Counted from the stretch's first letter, positions 18,656-26,610 are shown. The stretch: DNA of 64,000 nt from Microbacterium testaceum StLB037 (GCF_000202635.1 NC_015125.1:3100001-3164000); one strand, 5' to 3'. Notes: generated by a model not told the origin, from the sequence alone. Translations and numbers: made by a program.

Positions 18656-19582
18656 TCAGCCCGGCCACTCCCGCCGCTCGAGCGTGCCCAGCAGCAGCTC
18701 GACCGCGGAGCCCTCCATGCCGCGCACCCAACGCTGCGTCTCGGACGCGTGCGACGACACCGTGCGTCCGCGCTCGCCGCGTTCGAGGCGCACGTCGATC
18801 CGTCCCCGGGCGACGCTGACTCCGCGCAGCGCTCCCGCGGCGACCATCGCGGCGAGCGGGTCGTGCAGCGCGCAGCGGCGATCGGGGAAGACCCGGCCCT
18901 GGTAGAAGTCGAGGTACGCCGGGAGCATCGCGGCCAACGCGCGGGGCAACGCACCGGGGATCGCCTCGAGGCGCACGAGGTCGGCGGCATCCAGGGTTTG
19001 GGTCATCGTCACATCGAGCGGAACGGCGGTGATGTCCCAGTCCTGTGCGAACACGATCGCCGCGGCCTCGGGGTCGTTGTGGATGTTGGCCTCGGCCCAC
19101 GCGGTGACGTTGCCCGAGTGCGCGAAGGCGCCGCCCATGACGATGAGTCGGTCGAACGGGGTCGCCCCGGCGGTCTCGGCGTACGCGGCCAGGTTGGTGA
19201 GCGGACCGAGGGCGAGCACGCTGAGATCCGGATGCCGCTGAGCCAGGTGATCGATGAGCTCGACGGCCGCACGGGCGTCGTGGGCGCGCGCGGCCGCCGT
19301 CAGTGCGATGCCGCCGACCCCGTCCTCCCCGTGGACGTGCGGCGCGCCACCGGCGTACTCGCGCCCGCGGAAGTCGTGGGCGCCGATCGCGACGGGGATG
19401 TCGTCGACCCCGGCGAGCTCGAACAGCGAGAGGGTGTTCGCGGCCGCGCGGGCGGCATCCGTGTTCCCGGACACCGTGGTGACGCCGACGATCTCGACGG
19501 TCGGCTCGGCGAGCAGATACGCCAGGGCGAGGGCGTCGTCGATGCCGGTGTCGCAGTCGACGAGGATCGGGCGGCGGGTCAT
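18656..19582 (-). CDS. Inosine-uridine-type nucleoside hydrolase
   Basis: A 308-residue enzyme of the IUNH family that cleaves ribonucleosides into a base and ribose. The calcium- and ribose-binding motif DCDTGIDDALA is at residues 9-19. Other family landmarks are LALGPLTNLA, IVMGGAF and the conserved HDPLA near the end. It is cytoplasmic. Its start overlaps the stop of the upstream ribokinase-type gene (ATGA), which would phosphorylate the released ribose, so the pair forms a nucleoside salvage operon. The exact base preference cannot be read from the sequence. Confidence 0.9.
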   Translation of the reverse strand: MTRRPILVDCDTGIDDALALAYLLAEPTVEIVGVTTVSGNTDAARAAANTLSLFELAGVDDIPVAIGAHDFRGREYAGGAPHVHGEDGVGGIALTAAARAHDARAAVELIDHLAQRHPDLSVLALGPLTNLAAYAETAGATPFDRLIVMGGAFAHSGNVTAWAEANIHNDPEAAAIVFAQDWDITAVPLDVTMTQTLDAADLVRLEAIPGALPRALAAMLPAYLDFYQGRVFPDRRCALHDPLAAMVAAGALRGVSVARGRIDVRLERGERGRTVSSHASETQRWVRGMEGSAVELLLGTLERREWPG

Positions 19583-20433
19583 GCGGGGACTCCGTACGCG
19601 TCGAGGGGTTCCAGGGCGGGTTGCGAGGCGTCGTCGGCGACGGCCGCGGCTCCCACCGCGCAGGCGCGCGCGAGGGCGTCGGCCTCGTCGTCGCCGCGCA
19701 GCAGCCCGCACACGAGAGCGGCGCAGAACGCGTCGCCGGCCCCGACGGTGTTGCGGACGGTCGTCGCGACCCCGGCGGCCGAGGCGACGAGTTGGCCGTG
19801 TCGGTAGAGGCGGGCACCTTCGGCGCCGAGCGTCACGCACAGGAGCGGGGCATCGTGCACCTCGGGGAGCTGCGCGTACTCGGTCTCGTTCACGATGACG
19901 AGGTCGCAACGCTCGAGGACCCCCGCGGGCAGCGGCCGCGCCGGGGCGGCGTTCAGCGCGAGATAGCCCGCGGCTTCCGCGGCGGCCGCGACGACGGCAT
20001 CCGAGACCTCCAACTGCATCAGCACCGCGGCCCCGGGCTCGATACCGAGCGCATCCGGGTCGATCGCCGCGTTCGCGCCCGCGCACACGACGATCGAGTT
20101 CTCGCCGGTCGCGTCGACGACGATGAGCGCGGTTCCCGTCGCGGCATCCGCCGTCTGCACGCCGGACGCGTCGATGCCCACCGCGGCCAGCTGCTCGCGG
20201 ATCCCACGCCCGTCGAGGTCGTCTCCCACGGCACCGACCAGTCGTACCTCGGCGCCGAGTCGCGCGGCCGCGACCGCCTGATTCGCGCCCTTCCCCCCGG
20301 GCCCGCGCTGCAGGACGCCGTCGGCGACGGTCTCCCCGGCGGCGGGGGCGCGCTCGACGCGCGCGGTCAGGTCGACGTTGATCGCGCCGACGACGGTCAG
20401 GCGAGGTGCGGGGGAGTGGGGGCTCACGGTCAT
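19579..20433 (-). CDS. rbsK: PfkB-family sugar kinase, ribokinase-like
   Basis: A PfkB carbohydrate kinase of 284 residues. GPGGKGANQAVAAARLG near the N-terminus matches ribokinase, and NTVGAGDAFCAAL carries the catalytic Asp and the anion hole. It should convert ribose to ribose-5-phosphate, using ribose made by the co-transcribed nucleoside hydrolase. ATG 20433 is chosen; a GTG at 20445 is an alternative that adds 4 residues, and neither has a strong ribosome binding site. The gene is divergent from a small SnoaL-like gene. Confidence 0.85.
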   Translation of the reverse strand: MTVSPHSPAPRLTVVGAINVDLTARVERAPAAGETVADGVLQRGPGGKGANQAVAAARLGAEVRLVGAVGDDLDGRGIREQLAAVGIDASGVQTADAATGTALIVVDATGENSIVVCAGANAAIDPDALGIEPGAAVLMQLEVSDAVVAAAAEAAGYLALNAAPARPLPAGVLERCDLVIVNETEYAQLPEVHDAPLLCVTLGAEGARLYRHGQLVASAAGVATTVRNTVGAGDAFCAALVCGLLRGDDEADALARACAVGAAAVADDASQPALEPLDAYGVPA

Positions 20434-20480
20434 CCAGCCTGTCACGCCCCACCGACAGCCGAGTGCGCGACGATGTCCTC

Positions 20481-20873
20481 ATGACGTTCGACGATGCTCT
20501 CCTCGACCTCGCGCGGGCCCTGGATGCCATGGGTCACGGCGACCCTCGACCCTTCGCGTCGCTGTGGACCCGCACCGACGACGCCACCCTGATGGGCGGA
20601 TTCGGCACGCACGCGACGACCGCCGCCGACGTGCAGGCGACGCTCGAGGTCGTGGCCCAGCGCTTCCGCGGCGGAACCCTCGTGCCGGAGTACGACCGCG
20701 TGCTCGTCGGCGACGACTGGGCGATGACCGCGGGACGCGAGAGCGGCGTGCTGTCGGTGGACGGCGCCGAGCCCCGCGCGTTCGTCGTCCGCGTCACCCA
20801 CGTCTGGCGCCGGGAGGACGGCGTCTGGCGCATCGTGCACCGGCACGGAGACCACACGACCGCGCCGGTCTGA
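20481..20873 (+). CDS. SnoaL-like / NTF2-fold protein
   Basis: A 130-residue protein with the NTF2-like cone fold: helix TFDDALLDLARALDAMGHGD, then WTRTDDATLMGG, and the terminal strands VRVTHVWRREDGVWRIVHRHGDH typical of SnoaL-like proteins (DUF4440/SnoaL_3 group). Proteins of this group range from ketosteroid-isomerase-like enzymes to ligand binders; no specific reaction can be assigned. The start has no Shine-Dalgarno sequence but GACGAT ends 6 nt upstream, suggesting a leaderless transcript. Confidence 0.75.
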   Translation: MTFDDALLDLARALDAMGHGDPRPFASLWTRTDDATLMGGFGTHATTAADVQATLEVVAQRFRGGTLVPEYDRVLVGDDWAMTAGRESGVLSVDGAEPRAFVVRVTHVWRREDGVWRIVHRHGDHTTAPV

Positions 20874-20893
20874 CGCCGACACCGCCACCGCGG

Positions 20894-21379
20894 TCAGTGC
20901 AGGAGCAGCTTCGCCACGATCAGCAGCCCCGCGATGACCGCGGCGCCGATCGCGGTGAGGATCACGACGATCGGGGAGTACCCGCGCAGCCGCGCGCCGA
21001 TGGTCGCGACGGCGACGAGGTACGCCATCGCCACGCCGACTCCCCAGAGCAGCGCGGTCGGCAGGTCGACGCCCGTCGCGACGAGCACCACGACGACGAG
21101 GAGCGGGAGGAACGTGACCGACACCATCGGCGCGCTCACCGCGAGGTGGTGCCGCACGATCGGCCACGGGTGCTTCGACGACGTATCGCCGAGCGAGTAC
21201 GCGAAGACGTGGGTCGCGAAGTACACGAGATTCGTCAGCGCGACCACGGCGATCACGTCGGCGAGGTCGGCGTCGCCGAGACCGATGAGAGTGGATGCCG
21301 ACACCAGCGCGCCGTAGCATCCGGCACTGATCCGCTCGGCGGCGTCGGTTCCGAGACGGCGGGCGTTTTCGGCATCCAT
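20894..21379 (-). CDS. Small integral membrane protein of unknown function
   Basis: A 161-residue protein with about four membrane helices (around GLGDADLADVIAVVALTNLVYF, then MVSVTFLPLLVVVVLVATG, LLWGVGVAMAYLVAVATIG and VVILTAIGAAVIAGLLIV). I do not recognise a characterised family. The start is placed at ATG 21379 (MDAENARR); CAAACT lies 6 nt upstream of it on the minus strand, consistent with a leaderless start. It is 4 nt downstream of the FUSC-like gene and probably co-transcribed with it. Confidence 0.7.
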   Translation of the reverse strand: MDAENARRLGTDAAERISAGCYGALVSASTLIGLGDADLADVIAVVALTNLVYFATHVFAYSLGDTSSKHPWPIVRHHLAVSAPMVSVTFLPLLVVVVLVATGVDLPTALLWGVGVAMAYLVAVATIGARLRGYSPIVVILTAIGAAVIAGLLIVAKLLLH

Positions 21380-21383
21380 GGGG

Positions 21384-22409
21384 TCAGTTTGTCGGGGAAC
21401 GGCGTCGAAGTCCCGCCGACACGATCGCCACGACGGTTCCGACCGCGACGCCGATGATCGTCTCGAGCACCCGGTCACGCAGGAGCAGCTCGGGCCCGGC
21501 GGGTGACGCCAGCGAGATCATGAGCAGCGCGAGCGGGGTGATGAAGATCATCGCGATGCCGTAGTTGCGCCCGACGAACATCTCGGCCCCGGCCTGCAGG
21601 GCGACCGCGATCACGATCACGAGCACCGGCGGCAGGTCGAGGGCGAGGAGCCCCGCCGCGATGAGCACACCCAGCAGCGTCCCGACCAGGCGCTGCACGC
21701 CGCGGATGAGACGCGCGTTCACGTGCGCGCCCCCGACCGCGGCGACCGCCCCGACCATGGCCCAGTACCAGTGCGTGCCGATCAGCAGGGCGCCTGCGAT
21801 GCCGGCGAGCAGCGCCGCGGCGCCGACGGTCGCCGTCATCTCCCACGCGACCGCGCCGATCGGCGGGCGCGTGCGCGGCGGGCGCCGCCACGAGGCGCGC
21901 CGGCTGAGCGCGAAGACCGTCGTGACGACGAGGCTCCACACCACGCTCGCACCGCCCACGAGGAGCACGAGGGCGAACGTCGCTCCCGTCGCGGGGAAGC
22001 TCGCGGTCGCCCCGGCGGCGAACACCGCGAAAAGCGCACCGGGCGGATGCCAGCGCTTGCGGTAGGCGAAGAGGGTCACCGCCGCGGCGAGCACGGCGAT
22101 GACGGCGACGCGGAGCAGCGCCGGCGCCGCGAGGAACGACAGCGTCGTGCCCACGAGCATCGACGCGACGAGGACGCCGCCGGCGGTCGCCTGCATCCGG
22201 ACGCGCGTGCGCGCGACGTCGGCGCGACCGTAGAGGGCGGCGAACGCCCCGAAGCTCGCGTAGACGCTGAGATCCAGACGGTCGATCAGGAGCAGCACCA
22301 GCAGGGGAGCGCCGACGCTGATGACGGCCCGCAGGGCGACGCGGTGATCCCCCTGCCGGGGCCCCACCCGGATGACCCCGGTCCACACGCGCCCCCGGGA
22401 TTCCGCCAT
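21384..22409 (-). CDS. FUSC-like (aromatic acid exporter / fusaric acid resistance) membrane protein
   Basis: A 341-residue protein with two sets of membrane helices, the arrangement of FUSC_2 / aromatic-acid-exporter proteins. The second half contains the family-like block HWYWAMVGAVAAVGGAHVNARLIRGVQRLVGT followed by RNYGIAMIFITPLALLM. The family exports aromatic or other weak organic acids, or is of unknown substrate. ATG 22409 is preceded by GGAGG, and TAGGCT ends 6 nt upstream. Substrate assignment is not possible. Confidence 0.78.
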   Translation of the reverse strand: MAESRGRVWTGVIRVGPRQGDHRVALRAVISVGAPLLVLLLIDRLDLSVYASFGAFAALYGRADVARTRVRMQATAGGVLVASMLVGTTLSFLAAPALLRVAVIAVLAAAVTLFAYRKRWHPPGALFAVFAAGATASFPATGATFALVLLVGGASVVWSLVVTTVFALSRRASWRRPPRTRPPIGAVAWEMTATVGAAALLAGIAGALLIGTHWYWAMVGAVAAVGGAHVNARLIRGVQRLVGTLLGVLIAAGLLALDLPPVLVIVIAVALQAGAEMFVGRNYGIAMIFITPLALLMISLASPAGPELLLRDRVLETIIGVAVGTVVAIVSAGLRRRSPTN

Positions 22410-22442
22410 CCCTCCAGCCTACGCGCGCTCCGCCCCCGACCC

Positions 22443-22521
22443 GGTGCGACGTTGGGCTGCGCGCGGCCGGGCCGTCGGGGCGGGTGCGACGTCTGGCTGC
22501 GGGCCGCCGGGCGGTCGGTGC
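22443..22521. repeat. Imperfect 40-bp tandem duplication
   Basis: GGTGCGACGTTGGGCTGC at 22443 recurs with one or two changes at 22483, and the following GGCCGGGCCGTCGG-like segment also recurs, giving a 40-bp period. It is non-coding and lies upstream of the FUSC-like gene. Confidence 0.5.
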
Positions 22522-22523
22522 CG

Positions 22524-22611
22524 CGGGCGGAACTCCTGAAGAAGCCGCACGTCTCGCGCCCGTCGAGGCCAGGGAGGGGCGCGCGACGCGACTTCTCAGG
22601 AGTTTCGCCCG
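22524..22611. repeat. Long imperfect inverted repeat in non-coding region
   Basis: The outer arms CGGGCGGAACTCCTGA and TCAGGAGTTTCGCCCG pair with one mismatch, and pairing continues with gaps inward to GCGCCC/GGGCGC, for about 35 bp per arm. It lies in the 285-bp gap between the FUSC-like gene and a small ORF. It may be a terminator-like or repetitive intergenic palindrome. Confidence 0.55.
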
Positions 22612-22694
22612 CCGCCGCAGCCCATCCGCCCGGCCCGACCCGCCGTGCGGCGTCAACCCCTGGCATCCGTCGGCCGATCTGATGGGGTGGAGGA

Positions 22695-22814
22695 ATGGAT
22701 GCCGAGCGAGAGAAGCGCCCGATAGACCCCGGCCCCGAGCCCGACACGTCGACCGCCGCCCAGGCCGAGAAGTCGGACCCCTCGCTGGACAAGGACGACC
22801 AGCCCATCGAGTGA
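22695..22814 (+). CDS. Small acidic hypothetical protein (39 aa)
   Basis: ATG 22695 opens a 39-residue frame starting MDAEREKRPIDPG and ending DKDDQPIE, rich in Asp, Glu, Lys and Pro. GGTGGAGGA lies directly before the ATG, although the spacing is short. No hydrophobic segment or known motif is present, and the protein is probably disordered. The gene lies in an otherwise non-coding gap 85 nt before the DUF3817-like gene. Its coding status rests on the ribosome binding site and acidic, non-random composition. Confidence 0.5.
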   Translation: MDAEREKRPIDPGPEPDTSTAAQAEKSDPSLDKDDQPIE

Positions 22815-22899
22815 GCGTCGTTCGACGTCGAGGAGACCCCGGATGCCGCGGCGGCGGGTTCCGTAGGGTGGGAAGCCCCGACCCCGGACGAGGAGAGAC

Positions 22900-23364
22900 G
22901 TGTTCCGCACGCCCCTGACCCTGTTTCGCACGCTCGCGATCGCCGAAGCGATCTCGTGGACCCTCCTGATCGCCGGGCTCATCCTGCGCGCCACGGCCGA
23001 TCTCCCGATCGCGGTGTCGATCGGCGGTGGCATCCACGGCTTCGTGTTCCTCGCCTATGGCGCGACGGCGGTGCTCGTCGCGCTGAACCAGCGCTGGGGA
23101 GCGGTGCCCGCGGCGGTCGCGATCGTCAGCGCCGTCATCCCATACGCGACGATTCCGACCGAGATCTGGCTGCAGCGCTCGGGCCGCTTGCGCGGGGCGT
23201 GGCGCCTCGAGGACAGCGGTGACCCGCGCGACCGTCGCCCGATCGACCGCGCGCTGCGGTTCTTCCTGCGGCGGCCGTGGGCGCTGGGCCTCGTGCTCGT
23301 CGCGGTGGTCGCGGTGGTGTTCGTGGTGCTGCTGATCGTCGGCCCGCCCGGCGGCAAGGGCTGA
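22900..23364 (+). CDS. DUF3817-like integral membrane protein
   Basis: A 154-residue protein with a core resembling DUF3817: FRTLAIAEAISWTLLIAGL, a histidine in GGIHGFVFLAYG, then IVSAVIPYATIPTEIWL. A cytoplasmic Arg/Asp-rich linker follows, and a last membrane helix (LGLVLVAVVAVVFVVLLIVG) ends the protein. Function is unknown. GTG 22900 is preceded by AGGAGA. The gene is followed by a tandem array of palindromic repeats. Confidence 0.8.
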   Translation: MFRTPLTLFRTLAIAEAISWTLLIAGLILRATADLPIAVSIGGGIHGFVFLAYGATAVLVALNQRWGAVPAAVAIVSAVIPYATIPTEIWLQRSGRLRGAWRLEDSGDPRDRRPIDRALRFFLRRPWALGLVLVAVVAVVFVVLLIVGPPGGKG

Positions 23365-23369
23365 CGCGG

Positions 23370-23657
23370 CGGAGGTGGCCGAGCGTGCCCGAGCTTCCGG
23401 TCCCTCTGCGCCGAGGCGGCTGAGCGTGTCGAAGCCTCCGGTCCCTTCGACGGGCTCAGGGACCTGGGTTGCGGCGGAGGTGGCTGAGCGTGTCGAAGCC
23501 TCCGGTCCCTTCGACGGGCTCAGGGACCTGGGGTGCGGCGGAGGTGGCTGAGCGTGTCGAAGCCTCCGGTCCCTTCGACGGGCTCAGCGACCTGGGGTGC
23601 GGCGGAGGTGGCTGAGCGTGTCGAAGCCCCCGGTCCCTTCGACGGGCTCAGGAACCT
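23370..23657. repeat. Tandem array of 64-bp palindromic units
   Basis: GGCTGAGCGTGTCGAAGCC recurs at 23418, 23482, 23546 and 23610, exactly 64 bp apart, and a degenerate copy lies at about 23371-23412. Each unit contains an inverted repeat, CTGAGCGTGTCGAAG against CTTCGACGGGCTCAG (13 of 15 bp pair), separated by the CTCCGGTC region. The array fills the 334-bp gap between the convergent genes ending at 23364 and 23699. It is non-coding and has no variable spacers, so it is not a CRISPR. Similar TCGAAG/CTTCGA palindromes are common intergenic elements in actinobacteria. Confidence 0.85.
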
Positions 23658-23669
23658 CCGCCGGGTTCA

Positions 23670-23695
23670 GAGGCCCCGACGGGCTCAGGGGCCTC
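23670..23695. terminator. Hairpin at the 3' end of the methyltransferase gene
   Basis: GAGGCCCC (23670-23677) pairs with GGGGCCTC (23688-23695) across a 10-nt loop, immediately beyond the stop of the minus-strand methyltransferase gene at 23699. Short but perfect. Confidence 0.5.
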
Positions 23696-23698
23696 GCG

Positions 23699-24802
23699 TC
23701 AGCGCTTCGTCGACACCGTCACCGTGAACTTGCGGTCGCGCGCGACCTGGCGCGTCGGGCCGACCAGGCGCTCGAGAGCGGGGCGGTACTGCAGCGCCGA
23801 GTTCCACACCGTCCACAGCTCGCCGCCCGGGCGCAGCGCGCGCGCCGCGTCGGCGAACATGCGCGGGGCGATGCCGTCGGTGACCGCCGCGCCCGAGTGG
23901 AACGGCGGGTTCAACGCGATGAACGCCGCGCTGTCGTCCGCGTGCGACCCCAGCATGTCGTCGCGCACCACGGTGACCCGGTCCGCGACCCCGTTGGCTT
24001 CGGCGGTGGCGCGCGCCGAGGCGACGGCGATCGCCGACTGATCGCACGCGAGCACGCGGAGGGACGGATGCCGCGTCGCCAGGGTCGCCGCGACGATCCC
24101 GGTTCCGCACGCGAGGTCGATCGCCTCGTCACCGGCCGGCGCCGGCAGGTGCGCGAGGAGCATCCGGGTGCCGATGTCGAGGGACGCCCCCGCGAACGCG
24201 CCGCCGAACGAGCGGATCTCGAGCCCGTCGATCCGTGCCCGCTCGGGCTCCGGATCGGCGCCGTCGTGGGGACCACGCGCGATCAGCACGCGGGACTTCT
24301 GCCGGGCGTGCGAGACGTCGACGCGGTCGAACCGTTCGCGCAGCACGTCGTTCATCGTCACGGTCATGTGCTTCAGCCGTCCGCCCGCGAAGACCACGAC
24401 GTCGGGATGCGCGTGCCGCGCGATGAGCCCTGCCACGTCGTGCAGCTCCCGCAACGACCTCGGCAGACGCAGCAGCACCACCCGCGCGCCGGCGAGCAGG
24501 GCGGCATCCCGTTCCCGGGAGGTGAAGGTGCCGGTGAGCCCGGTCGTTTCGGCGTTCGCCGCGAGGGCGCGCTCGCCCGTCAGCTCGTCCTGGTGCACTC
24601 GGATGCCGCGCGCTCCGGCATCCGCCGAGGCCAACGTGAGCGCGCCGTAGGTGTCGCCGATCACGACGAGCTCTCCGTCGCCGAGACCTGCGCGCGCCCC
24701 GGCCGACTCGTCGAGGATCAGCCGGTCGGCCGCATCGACGGCGAACAGCTCGGGTGCCTCCAGGTCGGGCCAGCGGCGGAGGGCATCGAACGAGAACGGC
24801 AC
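23699..24802 (-). CDS. RsmC/RlmG-like rRNA guanine-N2 methyltransferase (MTS domain)
   Basis: A 367-residue protein with the two-domain layout of RsmC/RlmG. The N-terminal half is a non-catalytic methyltransferase-like domain (about 1-180). The C-terminal MTS domain carries the SAM motif DLACGTGIVAATLA and the catalytic motif NPPFHSG. This family methylates exocyclic N2 of guanines in 16S or 23S rRNA. Which nucleotide is modified cannot be decided here. The GTG start at 24802 has TACCGT exactly 6 nt upstream, suggesting a leaderless mRNA. Confidence 0.85.
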   Translation of the reverse strand: MPFSFDALRRWPDLEAPELFAVDAADRLILDESAGARAGLGDGELVVIGDTYGALTLASADAGARGIRVHQDELTGERALAANAETTGLTGTFTSRERDAALLAGARVVLLRLPRSLRELHDVAGLIARHAHPDVVVFAGGRLKHMTVTMNDVLRERFDRVDVSHARQKSRVLIARGPHDGADPEPERARIDGLEIRSFGGAFAGASLDIGTRMLLAHLPAPAGDEAIDLACGTGIVAATLATRHPSLRVLACDQSAIAVASARATAEANGVADRVTVVRDDMLGSHADDSAAFIALNPPFHSGAAVTDGIAPRMFADAARALRPGGELWTVWNSALQYRPALERLVGPTRQVARDRKFTVTVSTKR

Positions 24803-24840
24803 CCCGCTACGGTACCGGGCGGCGCGGCACCAGCGCGCCG

Positions 24841-24944
24841 CTCAGGAGCGCCGGCGGTGCGACGGACGTGGACCAGGCGCAGCGCTCAGGAGCGCCGGCG
24901 GTGCGACGGACGTGGACCAGGCGCAGCGCTCAGGAGCGCCGGTT
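24841..24944. repeat. Exact 44-bp tandem duplication next to a stop codon
   Basis: A 44-bp unit beginning CTCAGGAGCGCCGG occurs twice without change (24841-24884, 24885-24928). A 14-bp third start at 24929 includes the TGA of the decarboxylase gene (24930-24932, minus strand). It lies in the 127-bp gap between the decarboxylase stop and the methyltransferase start. Confidence 0.85.
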
Positions 24945-26594
24945 CGCGGCGGCGGCCGCGGCCGCGAGGTCGGCGAGCACCGGGGGCACGTCGTCCTGCG
25001 GAACCACGGCCTGGATGAGCGTGAGTCCGTCCGCCGCCCGCGCGTCGGACAGGGCCGCGGTCAGCTCGCCGACGCTGTCGACCCGCACACCCACGCTCGA
25101 CTCGGTGGGGTCCATCGACGCGAGCAGCGCCGTCCAGTCCCACGCGGCGATGTCGTTGTACTCCTCGTGGAGACCGTGGATCACACGCTCTACCGTGTAT
25201 CCGGCATTGTCGACGACGACGATGACCGCCGGGATGCCGTGGCGCACGAGGGTGCCGAGCTCGGCGCTGGTCAGCTGCGCCGCGCCGTCGCCGATGAGCA
25301 GCACCGGACGCCGTTCCGGTCGCGCGAGGGCGGCTCCGAGGATCGCCGGCAGGGTGAAGCCGATCGCGGCCCACAGCGGTTGCCCGCCGAAGACCACGCC
25401 GCGCGGGAGGCGCTCCCCGGCCATGCCGTAGAAGGACGTGCCCTGGTCGGCGAGCACCGTGTCGCCGTCGCGGAGGAAGCCCGCGACGGCGTGCCAGAGC
25501 GCCTCCTGGGAGAGCGCGGCGCCGGGATCGGCCGGGACGCGGGGCATGACCACGGGCGCCTCGGACGCGACCGCGAAGCGACCGGGGAGAGCCTCGAGCT
25601 CCTCCGCCACGGCATCGAGGGCGTCGCGCATCGCGAGCGGGCGGAAGTCATCGTCGCCGATGCGGGCGTGCTCCCCGCGGATCTCGATGGTGCGCGCCGG
25701 GTCGATGTGCTGCGAGAAGAATCCGCTCGTCAGGTCGGTGAACTGCACGCCGGCCATCACGAGCACGTCGGCGTCCTCGATCCCCGCGCGGACGGCGGGC
25801 GCGCTGGCCGCACCGAGATAGGGACCGAGGTACCCGGATGCCGACTCGTCGACGACGCGACGGCCCCACAGCAGCGAGGCGTGCGGCACCCCGCTGGCGA
25901 GCATGCGGTGCAGGTGGTTCTCGGCGTCGAGGCGCGCGACGAGGATGTCGGCGAGCACGGCCGCGGAGTCGGCGACCGCGAGCCGCGCGGCGACGGCGTC
26001 GCGGAACCGGGTGAGCACCGCGGGGTCGGTGACGGCGTCGGGCGAGGGGAGGGGCTGCGTGGGCGGTGACGAGGGGGCTTCGCCCACGTCGGCGGGGATG
26101 AGGAGGTAGCCCGGCAGACGCCGGTGGCGCACGTCCGTGAGGAGGCGGTCGATCTGGGCCGTGGCATCCGTCGCCGTCAGGATCTCCTGCGCGGCGGTGA
26201 CCTCGGCGGTCATGCGGGCGAAGTGCCCGAAGTCGCCGTCGCCGAGGGAGTGGTGGCTCGCACGCCCGGCCGCCTGGACGCCGGTGGTGGGAGCGCCGAC
26301 GACGTGCAGGACGGGGACGTGCTCGGCGTAGCTGCCGGCCACCGCGCTGATCGCGGAGAGTTCGCCGACGCCGAAGGTCGTGCTCAGCGCGCCGAGACCG
26401 TGCAGACGCGCGTAGCCGTCGGCCGCGTAGCCCGCGCCCAGCTCGTTCGCGCAGCCCACCCACTCGATGAGCGGGTGCCGCTCGACATGGTCGAGGAACG
26501 CGAGCGTGAAGTCACCGGGGACGCCGAAGAAGTGCCGGACTCCCGCTTCGGCGAGCCGATCGAGGAGGTAGTCGGCCACGGTATAGGTCGTCAT
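24930..26594 (-). CDS. Thiamine-diphosphate alpha-keto acid decarboxylase (indolepyruvate/pyruvate decarboxylase type)
   Basis: A 554-residue ThDP enzyme of the PDC/IpdC branch. It opens with TVADYLLDRLAEAGVRHFFGVPGDF, has the activating Glu in CANELGAGYAADGYAR and the paired histidines in HHSLGDGDF, a feature of PDC/IpdC decarboxylases. The ThDP/Mg motif is GDGAAQLTSAELG through NAGYTVE. The enzyme non-oxidatively decarboxylates 2-keto acids to aldehydes in the cytoplasm. Substrate could be pyruvate, branched-chain, phenyl- or indole-3-pyruvate; the last would lead to the plant hormone indole-3-acetate. The start is ATG 26594. A longer in-frame opening upstream overlaps a small membrane-protein gene and is rejected. 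Confidence 0.87.
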   Translation of the reverse strand: MTTYTVADYLLDRLAEAGVRHFFGVPGDFTLAFLDHVERHPLIEWVGCANELGAGYAADGYARLHGLGALSTTFGVGELSAISAVAGSYAEHVPVLHVVGAPTTGVQAAGRASHHSLGDGDFGHFARMTAEVTAAQEILTATDATAQIDRLLTDVRHRRLPGYLLIPADVGEAPSSPPTQPLPSPDAVTDPAVLTRFRDAVAARLAVADSAAVLADILVARLDAENHLHRMLASGVPHASLLWGRRVVDESASGYLGPYLGAASAPAVRAGIEDADVLVMAGVQFTDLTSGFFSQHIDPARTIEIRGEHARIGDDDFRPLAMRDALDAVAEELEALPGRFAVASEAPVVMPRVPADPGAALSQEALWHAVAGFLRDGDTVLADQGTSFYGMAGERLPRGVVFGGQPLWAAIGFTLPAILGAALARPERRPVLLIGDGAAQLTSAELGTLVRHGIPAVIVVVDNAGYTVERVIHGLHEEYNDIAAWDWTALLASMDPTESSVGVRVDSVGELTAALSDARAADGLTLIQAVVPQDDVPPVLADLAAAAAAANRRS

Positions 26595-26610
26595 GGCCGG
26601 GGTCTGCGCC

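Noticed and set aside
23370..23657. Tandem repeats considered as a CRISPR array
   Set aside because: Units are 64 bp with nearly identical sequence throughout, there are no unique spacers, and no cas genes are near. They are palindromic intergenic repeats.
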